Part shown: piece by piece, positions 27,401 to 36,000 of the stretch | How positions within the stretch are numbered: the first letter of the stretch is position 1 | How the letters are laid out: the number at the start of each line of letters is the position of its first letter | Virus record (IMG/VR): IMGVR_UViG_3300027842_000093 | Coordinates: 53,491 to 117,490 of that record | Source: a virus | DNA length: 64,000 nucleotides | Reading direction: 5' to 3' (one strand) | The notes under the pieces: generated by a model | The model's input: the letters and a program-made list of their open reading frames with translations, nothing else | The model's database searches: none | What the model was told of the DNA's origin: nothing | Position numbers and translations under genes: made by a program

Positions 27401-27970
27401 TTAGAAAGAGCCCCCGCTAAAACAGAGCGTGAGAAAGCTCAACCCGCTACCGAAGAACAAGCTAAGTTGGTTCAGGAAATGCAGAGTTCTTTAAGCAGCC
27501 TTGAATCTATCAAATCAATGGTAGCTCAAGCTAAAGCCAAATTAAATGAAGAAATTAAAAATATCGAACAGTCAGGTGGAAGAGTTAACCTTGAAGCAGG
27601 ACTTAAAGAAAAAATGGAACGTCTTGCCAAGCTCGTCGAAGCTACAGAAAACCAGATGATTAATGCTGGAGATACCGTAGTTCGTTTAGTGCAAGAAACC
27701 AAAGAGAAACCTTTTAAACCCTCAGATGCTTGGAAGGTACAGAAGCTTGTTGAGAAATTCGCAGGTGCCCAGGAGTATCTAGATAAGGCAATTGCTGGTG
27801 CTCAGAGTTTGGCCACAACCGAACAAGTTAGGGACTTGGTATTCTTTCCTCGCAAAGTAAGTAAACTTCACAAATCGGCTGGATTTGTAGAAACCCTTGA
27901 CGCTGTATATAACGATGTTCTTGAAGCACTAAAACTTATTATTGGAAGTGACGAACCAGCGGTGGCGTAA
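24437..27970 (+). CDS. Giant modular late protein with zinc ribbons and C-terminal coiled coil (1177 aa)
   Basis: AGGAG is 8 bases before the ATG. Visible parts include a module around 138-190 (YKGWAIHKRPEGDWMAEHDV), a similar one around 410-450 (RGRNWKVTYYDKNDKVISSHTI), an SH3-like barrel around 518-570, and two zinc sites (CKNPDCKRK...WCEKH and CPNCGKE...CWNCG, about 595-650). An α/β region follows, then a C-terminal coiled coil (about 1000-1150). LEQKSAS, SQKKVAQ, YEKKAAK, LKNAS, IEKKAD, LKTAAD and HKSAG lie between blocks. It stands directly upstream of the packaging genes. No enzyme motif; possibly an internal virion protein cleaved during maturation. Confidence 0.7.
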   Translation: MKNLLASWFRNLTAFDEGPVEQSFSIVDPTAAQADGLNTVILSVNPSDENSPTIVSLRFDPSGVKLFEKKYQNDAEAQTEMAAMATDLNEASSLSKAGKTEEAKKLAEALFEKYKRHSEPVVNEQPTSTMTQASQDSLQYKGWAIHKRPEGDWMAEHDVISFRADSVDTLKAKIDNATRKAIGRKLKAGITMQNLFFDTVDEAMEFQEKTKALQGPEGSEEGKPLWEQMGAGEEQVAPSNETEPEEDTELAPPSLSFDRIEKDKAKTDKDIGKRIKEQVKTEVESALEQKSASVFGPDQEELVEALRKNGRNWDEIKKIFTKELSYNEDDTTVFLDSIRQKEEGGPAEGLPMAPKPPEDLVSPETHDKLVKEIEDKSEPKPEPLPLADEIARADNAEIRKVADVTDSSRGRNWKVTYYDKNDKVISSHTIKDRTEAEASKEAQGDMPSGCEDWSMMPVKNKKSSQEKVALNPLQEPPAVGQAPGQPLAAPVEENPTFDSPVPPSQDSNPEPEFLEAPQAGDRVYVMGDYETGEDGYEGTMVSDYTSKGDEYAVISKDNGENAEVALHRVVKASQKKVAQVYYEKVASEIYCKNPDCKRKATVRRPDGNWCEKHAPTYEKKAAKTCPNCGKEIWDVSTVDQRLNKCWNCGIRFDNPEEESIESEADLEVEGKGNEDVIRMFISDSFPKDKMPVWGTNNLKITKYPNGWALVNYQTPILYRGNDNPDVIVFNAHKYSVTTSKIQTQIRRMFTGQSVKETDESGIYAAIDQSNLAVPEPEFTTELKNASLAGQDRIVTMVSQIMGREKNLNQETVADLGYIKMYAEDELKTTYGTDLQSLHESALKLQAELEHEGEIAIYFHKEGIEKKADIYDDSAFEANGWCRVWIQELAITSDAKYPEILKIADENARITALKEFARELAHEALRDADSAASKVGVQSWFESLQPSNHDRIDWVSLANPTQENVESSLKTAADSVPEVSKEVPTQFKNLERAPAKTEREKAQPATEEQAKLVQEMQSSLSSLESIKSMVAQAKAKLNEEIKNIEQSGGRVNLEAGLKEKMERLAKLVEATENQMINAGDTVVRLVQETKEKPFKPSDAWKVQKLVEKFAGAQEYLDKAIAGAQSLATTEQVRDLVFFPRKVSKLHKSAGFVETLDAVYNDVLEALKLIIGSDEPAVA

Positions 27971-27972
27971 CT

Positions 27973-28227
27973 GTGGACACATTATTAGAATTGCTCGGAA
28001 GTATTAAAGTAATCGGGCCCATAGGAGTTATTGCTCTTATAGAGATGTGGGCCATCTACTCTTTGTTCAATCGTCTACAGGACCTTCAAGACAAAAGACT
28101 GCAAGACTATGAAAAAATGAAGGACGAGTACACGCAGCTATCGCAGGATATTAATCGCACTTTAGACACTGTTTTAAAAGTTATGGGCAAAAAAAATGGT
28201 AACGGGAATGGTACTACAAATGGATAA
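27973..28227 (+). CDS. Small single-span membrane protein
   Basis: 84 aa from a GTG start two bases after the previous stop. Residues 10-32 (IKVIGPIGVIALIEMWAIYSLF) form one membrane segment; residues 33-70 are an amphipathic coiled coil, and the end is Gly/Asn-rich. This resembles small phage holin-like or spanin-like proteins, but one helix plus a cytoplasmic coiled coil is also compatible with a packaging accessory. It precedes terminase by three small genes. Confidence 0.6.
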   Translation: MDTLLELLGSIKVIGPIGVIALIEMWAIYSLFNRLQDLQDKRLQDYEKMKDEYTQLSQDINRTLDTVLKVMGKKNGNGNGTTNG

Positions 28228-28366
28228 AAATGAATTGCTCGTAGGTAAAATTAAAGAACAAATTTCTCTAGCTGGTGTACAGGTAAAGCAACGAATGCAA
28301 AAGATTCAGCTAGAACTATTGGAAGAACTGAACAATGAGAACGGAAACGGGGTTGATTTGCATTAA
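28220..28366 (+). CDS. Small coiled-coil protein (48 aa)
   Basis: ATG 28220, overlapping the end of the membrane-protein gene by 8 bases; TAA at 28364-28366. The sequence is almost all helix (KIKEQISLAGVQVKQRMQKI) and ends NGNGVDLH. The previous protein also ends in an Asn/Gly-rich stretch. The overlaps on both sides suggest translational coupling. No function can be assigned. Confidence 0.5.
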   Translation: MDKNELLVGKIKEQISLAGVQVKQRMQKIQLELLEELNNENGNGVDLH

Positions 28367-28499
28367 TTGTGGTAATGAGTATTGGCACGTCTTATACGAT
28401 TTTCATATGGGACATGGCGATGAAGAAACTCATTTGGAATTATTACGCTGCATGGATTGTGGCGTCATAAGAACAGAAAGATTTGAAACGATAAGGTAA
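28335..28499 (+). CDS. Small zinc-ribbon protein (54 aa)
   Basis: ATG 28335 overlaps the previous gene by 32 bases. ICINCGNEY (near residue 9) and LRCMDCGVIR (near 39) form a Cys4 ribbon; a His-rich loop (HMGHGDEETH) lies between. It is the last gene before the large terminase. Tiny Cys4 proteins next to terminase are seen in other phages, but a small-terminase role is not supported by anything visible here. Confidence 0.55.
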   Translation: MRTETGLICINCGNEYWHVLYDFHMGHGDEETHLELLRCMDCGVIRTERFETIR

Positions 28500-28507
28500 A
28501 AAACTAC

Positions 28508-30136
28508 ATGTATGATTTCTCTACTTTAGTTTCGTCCAATTATGACGAAGCCAAAATCACCAATTTATCTAAAGCTGCCTATGACCCTAGCTTTTGGGCT
28601 TTACAAAATTTGGGTGTAGACCTTTACGACAACCAAGTGGATATCATTGAAGCTTCCTGTGATATCGGTGTTAAATATCTGGCTATCCTTTGTGCTCGTG
28701 GTACTGGGAAGTCTCACGCAGTAGCGGTGGCTATCGTTAAACTTTGTTTGGATTATCCAGGTCTTGCCGTAGGTATATTTGCCCCAAAAGAAGAACAGGC
28801 CAATCGCATTATTAAAGAAGAACTTATTGGGCACCTCCTTCTTCCATCCTCTCCTTGTTACAATTTTATTGACTGGAGCAACACGTCCCATTCCCACGTT
28901 CGTTTTAAGAATGGGTCAGACGTTTTAGCTCTTTCAGCTTCAGAACAAAGTCAGCAGGAAGGATATCACTTTTCAGTTGTAATTGTAGACGAAGCCCATG
29001 CCGTAAGCGACGCAAGTATTGCTACTCGTATTTCAGGAATGCTTGGGTCGTTTAAAATCTCTAAGCTCATTAAACTTGGAGTGGCAGTGGGCAGAAACCA
29101 TTTTTGGAAAAGCTGTGCCGCTCCTAATACCGCTTTCAAAGTTATCGTAAAAGATTGGACACAGTGCCCAATTCTTCTTAATCAGGGTTCTCTCACTTAT
29201 CAGGGAATGGAACTTCCAAAAGAAGTAATTGATAAGATGCCCATCACTTTGAAAAAGCAATATTTTCCTGATAGGCCTGACCTTCATTATGATTCTGTTG
29301 TAGGCATGACGGAATTGGATTTTAATTCCCACTATGCGATGATTTGGGAAAATGATGCCAATTTGGTTCTTAATGAAGAGAATCAAATTAGATTGGTTTC
29401 TGGAGATTTTGAACCACTTGAGAGAGCTAATAAAGCAAGGATGGATAAGTACTTCTTTGGACTTGATACAGCATCGGGCTCAATCCTTCCAGGTAGGAAG
29501 GACCGAGATTTTAACAACTTGGCTATTTGGCGTAAGACCCACGATAATATCTGTCAGAAAGTGGCTGTGTTTGAGTGGCAGGATGTTCCACCTTCAGATT
29601 TGATGGAAGATATAAAAGCAATCATTCATCCAGAAACTGGTTTGTTCCCTTGCGTATTTGGACTGGCCGACTTCAGTAATATTGCGATTAGTATGGTGGA
29701 TTTTTTTAAGAAAGAGAAGATTCCAATAGACGGAATCCAGTACCAAGCTACTGAACCAACAACTCATAAAAATTATAAAAACGCGATGTTCGATCAGTTT
29801 GTATTTGAACTTGAATGTGGAAGGGTGCAATATCCGAAGCTTGAGAAATTTCAGCAGGATAGAGTTTTCAATAAATCCTACCAGGAATGGTGTTTTATTG
29901 AGAGGCATCAGAAGCAAGGAATCAATGCAATTATTGAAGCGCCCTCTGCGGATTTTCACGATGATGCTCCTAACGCAGATGTTCTCGCAGTGTGGGCGGC
30001 AACACGAGTAGAAAATTACCAAGGAACTTTTGCAACTCGTCCAATGATACAACCTTTGAGCGGTCCTGGTTCTATAGCGTCCCGAGGAATCCCAAATCCC
30101 GCAGACACCACTTTGAAAAGTAGGTTTTTGAAATGA
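28508..30136 (+). CDS. Large terminase subunit (DNA-packaging ATPase/nuclease)
   Basis: 542 aa, normal for the family. The ATPase domain has Walker A ARGTGKSH (63-70) and Walker B VVIVDEAH (157-164). The RNase H-like nuclease domain has its first Asp in FFGLDTASG (D320), a second acidic site around GLADFSN (about 390) and a late Asp in NADVLAVW (about 495). It binds the portal and translocates DNA into the prohead, cutting concatemers. No obvious small terminase is adjacent. It overlaps the next gene as ATGA. This marks the start of the classic head-gene order. Confidence 0.95.
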   Translation: MYDFSTLVSSNYDEAKITNLSKAAYDPSFWALQNLGVDLYDNQVDIIEASCDIGVKYLAILCARGTGKSHAVAVAIVKLCLDYPGLAVGIFAPKEEQANRIIKEELIGHLLLPSSPCYNFIDWSNTSHSHVRFKNGSDVLALSASEQSQQEGYHFSVVIVDEAHAVSDASIATRISGMLGSFKISKLIKLGVAVGRNHFWKSCAAPNTAFKVIVKDWTQCPILLNQGSLTYQGMELPKEVIDKMPITLKKQYFPDRPDLHYDSVVGMTELDFNSHYAMIWENDANLVLNEENQIRLVSGDFEPLERANKARMDKYFFGLDTASGSILPGRKDRDFNNLAIWRKTHDNICQKVAVFEWQDVPPSDLMEDIKAIIHPETGLFPCVFGLADFSNIAISMVDFFKKEKIPIDGIQYQATEPTTHKNYKNAMFDQFVFELECGRVQYPKLEKFQQDRVFNKSYQEWCFIERHQKQGINAIIEAPSADFHDDAPNADVLAVWAATRVENYQGTFATRPMIQPLSGPGSIASRGIPNPADTTLKSRFLK

Positions 30137-30357
30137 GAAAAGAACGAGCATTGAGCGAATCAAAAAACTATCTAATTTCTGTACATGATACTCTTCGAAA
30201 AGTTTTTAGAGATGCTGCTCCAGAGGAACAAGTATTTATTACTGCTGCTTTAGAAGGCATAGAGAAAGATGTAAAACAATTAGAAATGTTAGAGGATATG
30301 ATGAAGGTTTGGAAGGCAACTAAAGGAAAGAATCTAGAAACGATAACAGAGGAATAA
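30133..30357 (+). CDS. Small helical protein between terminase and portal
   Basis: 74 aa, overlapping the terminase stop (ATGA). It is entirely helical and charged (residues 8-60, with heptad-like Leu/Ile/Val spacing) and has no Cys. By position it could be a packaging or portal accessory protein. The sequence alone gives no family. Confidence 0.65.
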   Translation: MRKERALSESKNYLISVHDTLRKVFRDAAPEEQVFITAALEGIEKDVKQLEMLEDMMKVWKATKGKNLETITEE

Positions 30358-30361
30358 AATT

Positions 30362-32083
30362 ATGGGACGACCCAAGGGCTCAAAAAATATTACTAAAAGC
30401 GCTGAACAAGTAAAAGCACCCGTATCTATTGTTACAGGTGAAGGAATTACTGGCTCCACCACTTCTTTTGGTGTAGATGCAGGATTGATGAAAATTGGTT
30501 CTTTGAATAAGCAAGCCAATTATGGTGTATCACAAACTTCTTCATTTTTCTACAGTCCAGAATTAACCACAGAATCATGGCTCCTTCCTAAGTCCCGCCA
30601 AGAAACTTGCCGCTGGGCTCGTGTATTCTACAATTTAAATCCTATTGTGCATAGCGTTATTAACATGCATTCGAAGTATCCTTTTTCCAAATTTGAGCTT
30701 GTTTGTGGAGACCCAACGGTAAAACAATTTTACGAGCAAATGTCATTTAATAAAAATTTCAATTTGTACGATTTTATGTTACAAGCTTCCCTTTCCTACG
30801 AAAAATTTGGTGAGGCCCTTTGCTTTGGTACGATGGAGAAAAAGGGTGACAAGGTTCAATGGACCAAGTTCGTTCTTCTTGAGCCAGAACTCATTGATGT
30901 AAAGTCGGATATGATGAGCGGAAAGCAAACCTTTGAGATGGTTCCAACATCTGAACTCAAACAACTTGTTACTTCCACTCGTCCTGAAGATTCTGAGGCT
31001 CAAAAGCAACTGGAAGAGTGGTCCCCAGAAATTGTAAAAGCCATTAAGGAAAATAGAAACATTCGTCTTTCAGATGAAAATGTTTCTATTATTGCAAATC
31101 TTACTGATCCTTCAGCCACTCGTGGGACAAGTCGTATTCAGTGTCTATTTAAAGATTTGATTCTAAATGACTTCATTCGTTTGGCGCAGATGGCGTATGC
31201 TCAACGTTATGTATTTCCAGTTGAAATGTGGTCCATTGGAGATATTGCAAACAACATCATTCCAAGCACGACCGATTTACAGAACTGGAAACAGCTTATC
31301 AATCAGTCTATTCAACAGCCTCCATTTTCACTTGTTACACCTCCATATGTTAAGTATGAAGCTTTGAGTACAGCAGGAAAAACATTCCCGGTAAACACAG
31401 AATGGTATGAGTATACGCTCAGCCAATTGATGATTGGGTTAGGTGTAAACAAGAATTTGATGACTGGTGATGGACCTTCATTCAGTGCAGGACTTAAAGG
31501 AATGTCCCTTCACCGTTTAATGATGGAATATAAAGCGGTTAGAGACAAATTTGAAGATTGGATTATTCATAAATTCTTTGAACCAATCGCAGAAAAGAAC
31601 CAATTTTATACAGTTGAAAATGGAATGAAGAAGCTTATTCTTCCAGAACTTTCTTGGAAGAAATCCCTCGACATTGAAGATGCTGAAGCAGAACGCGAAA
31701 TGTTCGTAAAAATGTGGGAAGCCGGAGTTATCAGCACGGAAACTCTCTTCACGAAATTCCCCACTCTTGACTTCAAGACGGAACAGAAGAAATTGGAACT
31801 TGAGCGTGGAACTATTTTTGATAAGGGTGATGGTGCTAGGTTGCCTGAGAAAATTCACAAGTCAGTTGTTAAGCCAGGAGGCGATACTGGATTTGGTGGA
31901 AAAGGCGGTGGCGGAGCAGCCCCAGGCGCTGTGAAACCAATAAAGCCAGTAAAACCCACCAAACCTGGAGAAGTTCCTGAAGGTGGAGAGCCAGCAGCCC
32001 CAGGCGCACCTGAAGGTGCTGCCCCAGCAGGTGGTGAAGCTCCAGCAGCAGCCGTTACACCAGCAACACCGACAGTGGAGTAA
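30362..32083 (+). CDS. Portal protein
   Basis: 573 aa. The position right after terminase and the pattern SRQETCRWARVFYNLNPIVHSVINMHSKYPF (about 80-110) match portal proteins, which form the dodecameric DNA gate. Helical stem and wing segments follow (LMIGLGVNKNLMTGDGPSF about 360). The C-terminus is a long Gly/Pro/Ala-rich tail (about 510-573). Near the N-terminus there is a GRPKGSKN stretch that looks like an AT-hook, and SLNKQANYG (about 47) matches the K-x-A linker, so the first 50 residues may be removed on maturation. That last point is inference. Confidence 0.85.
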   Translation: MGRPKGSKNITKSAEQVKAPVSIVTGEGITGSTTSFGVDAGLMKIGSLNKQANYGVSQTSSFFYSPELTTESWLLPKSRQETCRWARVFYNLNPIVHSVINMHSKYPFSKFELVCGDPTVKQFYEQMSFNKNFNLYDFMLQASLSYEKFGEALCFGTMEKKGDKVQWTKFVLLEPELIDVKSDMMSGKQTFEMVPTSELKQLVTSTRPEDSEAQKQLEEWSPEIVKAIKENRNIRLSDENVSIIANLTDPSATRGTSRIQCLFKDLILNDFIRLAQMAYAQRYVFPVEMWSIGDIANNIIPSTTDLQNWKQLINQSIQQPPFSLVTPPYVKYEALSTAGKTFPVNTEWYEYTLSQLMIGLGVNKNLMTGDGPSFSAGLKGMSLHRLMMEYKAVRDKFEDWIIHKFFEPIAEKNQFYTVENGMKKLILPELSWKKSLDIEDAEAEREMFVKMWEAGVISTETLFTKFPTLDFKTEQKKLELERGTIFDKGDGARLPEKIHKSVVKPGGDTGFGGKGGGGAAPGAVKPIKPVKPTKPGEVPEGGEPAAPGAPEGAAPAGGEAPAAAVTPATPTVE

Positions 32084-32085
32084 AC

Positions 32086-32328
32086 ATGGCACTCAATAAA
32101 ACAGGCAGTCCAACCAAACTTACAGTTTTAAAGCAGAGCGCATTTGAGGTGGATTTAAACGTTCTAGCAAGTGTAATTTCTGACAAATACCCAGAAAAGA
32201 AACTCTCTATAAACGATCTTCACGAAGTTCTTAAAACGCTTGGAGTTACTGATTACAAAGCCGAGGATATGCAGGAACTTGCTGGAAGGTTACATGCAGT
32301 AGGAATTACTGTTATAGGAAACGTCTAA
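32086..32328 (+). CDS. Small α/β protein after portal
   Basis: 80 aa, two bases after the portal stop. A helix-turn-helix-like layout is visible (VLASVISDKYPEKKLSINDLHEVLKTLGV), with acidic surface and no Cys. It ends exactly where the third promoter element begins, so it closes a transcription unit. Function unknown. Confidence 0.65.
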   Translation: MALNKTGSPTKLTVLKQSAFEVDLNVLASVISDKYPEKKLSINDLHEVLKTLGVTDYKAEDMQELAGRLHAVGITVIGNV

Positions 32329-32366
32329 AACCCCTTAAAAATATAATAAATTGTGGTATTATTAGG
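32327..32366 (+). promoter_or_regulatory. Repeated late-type promoter element, copy 3
   Basis: CCCCTTAAAAATATAATAAA, then TTGT and GGTATTATTAGGGG, giving an extended -10 TGGTATTAT. Immediately downstream GGGA-TATTG-TCCC can form a hairpin at the expected 5' end of the message, followed by GGTAATTTTA, which recurs at copy 4. It precedes the MuF-like and protease-scaffold genes. Confidence 0.7.
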
Positions 32367-32420
32367 GGATATTGTCCCTAGGTAATTTTAAAACAAAGGA
32401 AAGAATAGATAGGAGAATTT

Positions 32421-32684
32421 ATGCCAAACGAGAAACCAAGAAAAGAGATAAATTTCATCACTATTGATGAACATGGAAATGAGCATTTGAATCTGCATAT
32501 TTTTATTGAAAGCTTGCTTACATTATCAATGGGCACAGCCCTAGATATGGGACGTTTGGCTATTCAGCACAAAGAAGCATTTGAACAATTTCAGCGAACT
32601 GTGAAAGACGATTCATACGACCGTATTGAATTTGCACACAAAATTTTAAAGAAGTATGGTTACGAAGACAACACTAGGATTTAA
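32421..32684 (+). CDS. Small unknown late protein (87 aa)
   Basis: First gene after the promoter element, with AGGAGAA before the ATG. It begins with a β-hairpin (INFITIDEHGNEHLNLHIF), then a helix (ESLLTLSMGTALDMGRLAIQ) and an acidic helical end. Placed between portal and MuF-like genes. No family recognised. Confidence 0.65.
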   Translation: MPNEKPRKEINFITIDEHGNEHLNLHIFIESLLTLSMGTALDMGRLAIQHKEAFEQFQRTVKDDSYDRIEFAHKILKKYGYEDNTRI

Positions 32685-32687
32685 AAA

Positions 32688-33023
32688 ATGCAAGAAAGCA
32701 ACGAGTGGTCAGCAAACTTAGCTGAGAAGCACAGCATTTCGAAAATTGCTGTTGCAACAGAAGTGAGTTTGCCAACCTTCCAAAGATTATTGGGAGATGG
32801 ATACACAATTGCTATTTGGAAAACTATTAATCCAGTGCCCTGTATGCGTTGTCAGGATTTAGAAGCACAACAATTTAACTTTGCTGATTTTGTAAACAGT
32901 ACGACGCACGATGCCCCGATCTTCTCCAAATCTCATCCGAACTGCCGTTGTGTCATTATTTGTACCGGAGATGGGCTACCTACTCTTCAAATCGATTTTA
33001 CAGGAAATCCTTCAGAGGCTTAA
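32688..33023 (+). CDS. MuF-like minor head protein (C-terminal domain)
   Basis: 111 aa. The motif C-M-R-C-Q-D...FNFADF...P-I-F-S-K-S-H-P-N-C-R-C (about 46-87) is the zinc-binding end of Mu gpF-type head morphogenesis proteins, which sit near the portal. The usual N-terminal helical domain of several hundred residues is missing, so this is a short form or a split gene. Its position between portal and protease fits. It could help place portal or be ejected with DNA. Confidence 0.75.
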   Translation: MQESNEWSANLAEKHSISKIAVATEVSLPTFQRLLGDGYTIAIWKTINPVPCMRCQDLEAQQFNFADFVNSTTHDAPIFSKSHPNCRCVIICTGDGLPTLQIDFTGNPSEA

Positions 33024-33026
33024 TTT

Positions 33027-36000
33027 ATGGCATTGACAAAACGTGGAACCATTTTAAGGATTACTAAGACTGCTGCATCTGCAACGGAGCTTCTTATTGA
33101 CCGCCCTCTAATAGAAGAGACAAAAGTGGTTGAGGGAAAAAATCCTGAGTTTCTATACTTTGTTGCCAAAGCAATTGCAGCAGGGGATGAAGGTCCGATT
33201 GATAAAAATGGTTCTAGAGAGCCTAACTACAACGGAAATGCCGACTACTTCCCTAAGAAAGAAATTGAAGGCGCATATCAAACATTTATTGGCAAAGGTA
33301 TTTACCTCGACCACAACGCATCCAGCGTTATGTATTCTGTTGGTAAGATTATCGATGCTTTTCCCACGGTAGACCCAGATAATAAAGAGTGGAGCATTTC
33401 TTGTCTCGCCAAGATTGATAGAAAGCTCCATCCAGAAATTGCTCGTAAAGTAGAGACGGGTGAACTAAACACCGTTTCTATGGGTTGTTCTTGCGGTGAA
33501 TCAAAGTGTTCTGTTTGTGGAACAGTCCTTAGAACTGACGATGATCCAAAATGCGCTCACCTTTCTCCTGGGAAATTGATGCATGATTTTGAAGCAGAGA
33601 TTGACCTTCCAGAGTTTGGAATTCATAAGGGGCAGACCGTAAAGAGTTTTGCTATTAACTCTGAAATTAATTTTAATGAGCTTTCGCTTGTCGGCGTTCC
33701 TGCATGGCCACGAGCATTTGTCACAACAATTTTAAGTAATCTTAAGAATACAATTAGTAAACAAGCTTCTCTTACGAAAGAGGAGCAACTCGATTTAGTA
33801 GCGCAGTTTGAAAAGCTTGTGGACACTTTAGATGCGAACACAAAAGAACAGGTCAAAGCCGAATTTTGCGGTTGCCCAATTGTTAAGGAGAACAACATGT
33901 CCGATACCCCCCAGAAACAATCGAACGACGAAGTAACAGATTTATTGAAGAAAGTGAGTGCTTATGAGATGGAGAAGCTTGAGAATTATATCCAACATAA
34001 GACACGCAAAGCAGAAGCGACCGCTGCTGCTGATACAAAGACCAATGATTCCAATTGGATGAACGGCATCCTTGAGAAAGCAAAAAATACGGCTGCTGGG
34101 AAGGTATTTGCAAGAACGATTCAGCGATTGGCTGAAGAGGAAAAAGTAACAAAAAAGGCAGATACCGATCCTGATAAATGTGCAATTTGTGAAAAAAAGC
34201 TTGGCGACAATGATGATTATATATGTGCCAAATGCAAAGTTGAAGATGAAAAGAAAGATAAAAAATCATCCCTCACAGCTACATTTACAGTAAACAAAGC
34301 AGAACCAATGAAATCTTCTTGGACTCTCCTAGACGGTAATGACAAAGTTATTTTAGATGCTTCACTCCATGAGATTTGGGGAGACCAGTTTGAAGCAAAT
34401 CAAGATTTTGCAATCAGTGAAGAATATGGCAGAGCAATTGCCGCACGATTTTTAGATCCTAAACTTGGAGGCGTTGAGAAACTTGCCGACCTTTGGGATG
34501 TTTCTTATAAATTAAATAAAGAGGCTATTATGGACAAAACATCCGAACACGGCGAATTTTTCAAAGCTAAAGATTTCTTTGTACCTGGAAGTGATTCTTC
34601 TAATAAATACACTCCAGAGGAGATTAAACATATGCAAGAAAAAGAACACACAGAAGCGAAGGGTAAAAAGGTTGAGGCTGGGCATATTGACGAAAAATTT
34701 GATATTACGGAAGGTAAGGGCAAACTCTTTGATGCAAAGAATTTCTTTGAGCCCGGATCAGATTCCTCAAATAAGTGGAATGATAAACGAGTTAAAATTG
34801 AATACAATATTAAGTTCCCTGGGCAAGAGGAAGGTCAAAAAGGTCCAGCCGCTCCCAAGAGCAAAGATGTAAAGACAGAATACAATATTCCAGGTAAGGC
34901 TCCAGAGGCTGGTCAAAAAGGCCCTGCGGCCCCTAAGCACGAAGATGTTAAAACAACCTATGATTTTAAAAAGCCAGAAGGCGAGTTCGTTAATACAAAT
35001 AAGAAAACCAAACTTGACGAAGAACATGCTAAGTCGGAAGAGAAAGTCAAAACTGGTTACAAAGGCGATTTGATGTATGATGAAGAGAAAAAGTCCGAGA
35101 AAAAGGCTGCTAAAACTGTAGGGGACGCTCCCGAAGGCGCAGTGGCAGAAAGCCAATATCCCAAGAAAGATGCCAAAACTTCTGGTGATGAACCAGATTC
35201 TTCTTATAATAAAACAGCAAAAACCGTTGGCGATGCTCCTGAAGGTTCTGTTGAAGAGAGCCAATATCCAAAAGCCTCCGAACCAAATAAAGATCCCGAA
35301 GCTTCAGTTGCTGAAAACAATATGCCAAAGGGCACACCAAATCTAACAAAAACACCTGATAGTTCAGTTCAGGAAAAGATGCCAGCACCCGCTAAATCGG
35401 ATAAAGATCCTGAAACATCCGTAAAGGATACAGAATTTAAAAAGCATCCAGACCTCACAAGTAAGCCTGAAACTTCTTCTAAGGAAGACCAGTATCCTAC
35501 TCCAGCCAATCCAGATAAGGACCCAGATTCTTCAGTACAAAAAGGTTCTAATCTTAAAGTTGCCAAAACCCCGGAAGGTTGGGAACATGCTGTTCGTGAA
35601 ATGAAGAAAGAAAAGGATATTGATAATCCTTGGGCAGTGGCGAACTGGATGAAAAATAAAGGTTATACGCCTCATAAGAAATCTGAGCTTGATTTGAAAG
35701 CCGATTCTGAGATGTGTGAGAAATGTTCCATGCCGCTACATGAATGTGCTTGCATGGCCGCTCAGGAAGACATGGGCCCAGCAATGGATGCTCCCAAGCC
35801 GGAAGTTGGCTCAGCTTTTGACAAGGTTGAAGACAAACTTACTATTGGTGATGGGTACGATGCTTCTAAGGACAAAGAAACCAAAGAGATAGTTATTTCC
35901 AAAGATGGCAAGGAAATGAAGCGTCTTCCAGATGGTTTTGGTGCTGATGTTGCTTCTGTTACAAGTCTTCTAAAAGCCGTTCTTGGTCTTCCTGCAACGG

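Noticed and set aside
28220-28499. Small terminase subunit among the tiny genes before terL
   Set aside because: The two proteins are a 48-aa helix and a 54-aa zinc ribbon; neither has the size or layout of TerS.
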